Origin: an uncultured Lachnospiraceae bacterium
GTDB lineage: Bacteria; Bacillota; Clostridia; Lachnospirales; Lachnospiraceae
Direction of reading: 5' to 3'
NCBI GenBank assembly: GCA_910576895.1
Contig: CAJTJZ010000019.1
Location: forward strand, 15,809-60,820
Length of the DNA: 45,012 bases
The translations under genes and the position numbers were made by a program. Of the stretch, positions 42,932 through 45,012 are shown piece by piece. Every line of letters starts with the position of its first letter. Position 1 is the stretch's first letter. Below the pieces are notes generated by a model. That model saw only the letters and a list, made by a program, of their open reading frames with translations, was not told the DNA's origin and ran no database searches.

Positions 42932-42977
42932 TTGACAAGAGAAAAAAATATGTTATGATATATAAAAATTTTATATA
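42932..42977 (+). promoter_or_regulatory. Promoter and probable PadR operator
   Basis: TTGACA (42932-42937) and TATGAT (42954-42959) are 16 bases apart. Starting at the last base of the -10, a 19-bp inverted repeat TATATAAAA-A-TTTTATATA (42959-42977) covers the transcription start. PadR repressors often bind such a site in front of their own gene, so autoregulation is likely. Confidence 0.6.
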
Positions 42978-43012
42978 TAAAATTTCTACATATCAGGGAA
43001 AGGAGCAAAAAA

Positions 43013-43333
43013 ATGTATTATCCAATTTCAGCATTACTAATAGAATGTCTGATTTTATCCGTAGTGGAAGTAAAGGATTCTTATGGTTATGAGATTAGTC
43101 AGATAGTAAAACTAGTTTCTGATATTAAAGAATCTACTTTATATCCAATTTTACGAAAACTGGAAAATAGTGGATATTTAACAGCATATACGCAAGAATT
43201 TCAAGGAAGAAATAGAAAATATTATTCTATTACAGAAGAGGGAAAAAATCAGCTTTTATTTTTAAAAAAGGAATGGGTTTTTTATCGAGATACTATTGAT
43301 GAAATTATAAATCATATGGCAAAGGGGGAGTAA
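43013..43333 (+). CDS. PadR-family transcriptional regulator
   Basis: A 106-residue winged-helix protein with PadR signature parts: ALLIECLILSVVEV, DSYGYEISQIV, ESTLYPILRKLENSGYLTAY and GRNRKYYSITEEGK. A good AAAGGAG site precedes the ATG. It is followed 3 bases later by DUF1700 and then DUF4097 genes, a conserved Firmicutes module in which PadR controls its two partners. The ligand or stress that releases PadR is not evident. Confidence 0.93.
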   Translation: MYYPISALLIECLILSVVEVKDSYGYEISQIVKLVSDIKESTLYPILRKLENSGYLTAYTQEFQGRNRKYYSITEEGKNQLLFLKKEWVFYRDTIDEIINHMAKGE

Positions 43334-43336
43334 TCA

Positions 43337-43957
43337 TTGACAAAGACAGAATATTTACAGCAATTAAAAAAATATTTAAAACGTCTTCCAAAAGAAGATT
43401 ATGAAAATGCAATGGAACATTTTACTGAATATTTTGAAGATATTGGAAAAGAAAGAGAACAAGAAGCAATGGAGGAACTAGGAACTCCAAAAGAGGCAGC
43501 GGCAGAACTTTTAAAAAATTTATTAAGAAAAGATTTGGAAATTACAGAAGATATAGAAGAAAAAAAGAATTTAAAAAATAAAAAAAGAGTGTCTGCAAAA
43601 AGAAATATTTGGATTTCTTGTCTTGCCATTATGGCAGCTCCGATTGCATTGCCAGTTGCTTTTACAATCGTTGCTTGTTTTTTTACACTTTTTCTATGCT
43701 TAGGATGTGTACTTTTAATGCTTGGATGTTTAAGTTTGGCAGCAATTTTAGTCGGTATAAAGCTATTATTAAGAGGACTTGTAGCAATTCCATATTCTCT
43801 TTCTGGTGCAGGAATGATTATGGGCATGGGATTTTTTGGTATTGGATTTAGTATTCTTTTTTGGATTTTAGTCATCTATTTTTATCAGTGGATGAAAAAA
43901 TTATATTTATATTTTATGAAAAAAATAGCGGAAAGAAAGGAGAAAAAGGATGAGTAA
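43337..43957 (+). CDS. DUF1700 membrane protein (TTG start)
   Basis: A 206-residue DUF1700 protein. Residues 1-75 are a charged helical region of the HAAS type (TEYLQQLKKYLKRLPKEDYE, then ELGTPKEAA), followed by four membrane helices (about 92-190) and a basic tail. The start is TTG 43337: GGGGGAG ends 6 bases before it, and the family's usual start (MTKTEYL) fits. It overlaps the DUF4097 gene by 8 bases. Function unknown; the N-terminal helices may bind PadR or the membrane. Confidence 0.9.
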   Translation: MTKTEYLQQLKKYLKRLPKEDYENAMEHFTEYFEDIGKEREQEAMEELGTPKEAAAELLKNLLRKDLEITEDIEEKKNLKNKKRVSAKRNIWISCLAIMAAPIALPVAFTIVACFFTLFLCLGCVLLMLGCLSLAAILVGIKLLLRGLVAIPYSLSGAGMIMGMGFFGIGFSILFWILVIYFYQWMKKLYLYFMKKIAERKEKKDE

Positions 43958-44981
43958 AAAAATTAAAATGGGACTGTTGACAGGATTTGTATTATGTTTT
44001 TTTGGGATTTTTTTATTCTTTCTTTGCTATATGGCAGGTGGAAAAAGCTATGTAGAAACAGCAGATTTAGACCGTTTGGATGGAACAGCCACTTGGGAGG
44101 ATAGAAAGCCAGATCTAATTTTAGAAAAAACAAAACTAGAGGATATTGCATCTCTTGAAGTAGAATTAAATGATATTCATTTTTTTATAGAACCATCAGA
44201 AGATGAAAATTATTATATTTCTTATCAAGTAAAAAGCAGAAAAAAACAGACACCAATTCAATATAAGATAGAAAATAAGGTATTAACAATCAAAGAAAAT
44301 AAAAAATCCTTTTCTTTTATTTCTATAGGGATTGATATTGGTGGTTTTTTCACAGGAAATTTAAAAAAAGAAAAAGAAGAAGATTATCAGGAGAAAGTAA
44401 TTATTTATGTACCAAAACAAGAAAAATTAAAAGATTGTCAGGTGACACTTCATGATAGTGATATTAGAATAAAGGAATTTTGTTGTGAAAATGTAAAGAT
44501 AGAACTTGCATATGGAAATCTTTTCTTAGAAAATGCTTCTTTTTTAGAAAGTAGTATGACTTTAGGAGATGGAAAAATGGAAATAGAAAATACAGATTTG
44601 CATGATACAGATATTATTGTATCTTATGGGGATTTAAAAACAAAAAATTGTATAATAGAAAATGGAAATATTCTTTTAAAAGATGGTACTATGGATAGTT
44701 CTAATGTAAAGTTTTTAAAACAGAATACTATAAAAAGTCAGTATGGAGATATAAAACTTGGAATAGAAAAAGAAATATTAAATACAATGAATTTAAAATT
44801 GAAAACAAATTATGGGAAAATAGAAGTACCAAAGGACTTGTCGGGAAGTAAAGAAAGCAATGAAGATAATGATACACAATCTTATGAAAAAACTATAGAA
44901 AATACAGAGAATGAACTGCAAATTATAGCAGAAGATGGAGATATTATACTGGCGGTTGAAAAACATGACCGCTCAGTATAA
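43950..44981 (+). CDS. DUF4097 beta-helix-type membrane-anchored protein
   Basis: A 343-residue protein with one N-terminal membrane helix (about residues 8-28) and a repetitive beta-rich outside part typical of DUF4097: repeated short stretches such as IENGNILLKDGTMDSSNVKF and KTNYGKIEVPKDL, and IIAEDGDIILAVE near the end. The ATG lies inside the end of the DUF1700 gene, giving translational coupling. Its last dozen codons, including the stop, form part of a hairpin element (44945-44981), so the ending VEKHDRSV may derive from that element. Function unknown; envelope stress is suspected for this module. Confidence 0.88.
   Translation: MSKKIKMGLLTGFVLCFFGIFLFFLCYMAGGKSYVETADLDRLDGTATWEDRKPDLILEKTKLEDIASLEVELNDIHFFIEPSEDENYYISYQVKSRKKQTPIQYKIENKVLTIKENKKSFSFISIGIDIGGFFTGNLKKEKEEDYQEKVIIYVPKQEKLKDCQVTLHDSDIRIKEFCCENVKIELAYGNLFLENASFLESSMTLGDGKMEIENTDLHDTDIIVSYGDLKTKNCIIENGNILLKDGTMDSSNVKFLKQNTIKSQYGDIKLGIEKEILNTMNLKLKTNYGKIEVPKDLSGSKESNEDNDTQSYEKTIENTENELQIIAEDGDIILAVEKHDRSV
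44945..44981 (+). repeat. Dispersed hairpin element, copy 3
   Basis: TATACTGGCGGT (44945-44956) pairs with ACCGCTCAGTATA (44968-44980, one bulged base). It is 37 bases long like copy 2 at 33705-33741 and is identical to it at about 29 positions. It overlaps the end of the DUF4097 coding region and supplies its stop codon. The last 31 bases of the window hold no gene. Confidence 0.6.
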
Positions 44982-45012
44982 CATGATGTGCACGACCGCA
45001 CAAGGCAGGTCA

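Noticed and set aside
43399..43875. 158-codon antisense frame across the DUF1700 gene, and similar long antisense frames inside the mannanase gene (for example 21357-21779)
   Set aside because: They lie opposite well-supported genes, lack ribosome-binding sites and have low-complexity or biased translations produced by AT-rich repeats.
1..45012. tRNA, rRNA, prophage, transposase or attachment site
   Set aside because: I looked for CCA-ended cloverleaf patterns, conserved rRNA segments and transposase or integrase motifs and saw none; the only sign of gene loss is the AAA-ATPase remnant.

Overview
The window is AT-rich DNA (roughly one third G+C by eye). Gram-positive ribosome-binding sites, the gene families and their order point to an anaerobic, probably motile Clostridia of the Lachnospiraceae type (a Roseburia/Butyrivibrio-like gut or rumen fibre degrader). 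The species cannot be named from the sequence. I see no rRNA, tRNA, CRISPR array, prophage or intact insertion sequence.

1-12.4 kb (+) is most of a beta-mannan utilisation locus. It holds two sugar ABC permeases (the first cut by the window edge), a membrane protein of unknown function, a YesL/DUF624 protein, a GH130_2 mannooligosaccharide phosphorylase, a cellobiose/mannobiose 2-epimerase, a GH130_1 mannosylglucose phosphorylase, CE2 and CE17 acetyl esterases, a mannose-6-phosphate isomerase fused to a ROK glucokinase, and a phosphomannomutase/phosphoglucomutase. The pathway is coherent. Imported acetylated mannooligosaccharides are deacetylated in the cytosol and shortened phosphorolytically. 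The last mannobiose is epimerised to mannosyl-glucose and split to Man-1-P plus glucose, and both products reach glycolysis through the mutase and the fused isomerase/kinase. 12.6-22.9 kb (+) adds a chemoreceptor and a secreted 2544-residue enzyme with two GH26 mannanase modules and several mannan-binding-like modules. The enzyme is preceded by a structured leader with a small ORF that overlaps its start codon.

23.1-31.2 kb (+) holds a hemerythrin/response-regulator protein and an operon for oxidative decarboxylation of aromatic 2-oxoacids: phenylacetate-CoA ligase, IorA, IorB, an ACT-domain protein, an amidohydrolase and a sodium:solute symporter. 31.3-36.8 kb (-) holds a lipoprotein, the remains of an AAA-ATPase/nuclease gene, and an aspartate-family operon: ThrR/PheB-like ACT regulator, homoserine dehydrogenase, an ApgM-family protein probably acting as an alternative homoserine kinase, and aspartate kinase.

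37.0-45.0 kb (+) is a cell-envelope signalling region. Two two-component systems flank an ABC-2 transporter, followed by a PadR-DUF1700-DUF4097 module.

Three related short hairpin elements (about 12.44, 33.7 and 44.95 kb) are scattered through the window. No wholly new system is evident. The most unusual points are the isomerase-kinase fusion, the tandem GH26 enzyme with its coupled leader ORF, the kinase-like ApgM homologue between hom and lysC, and the hairpin family.
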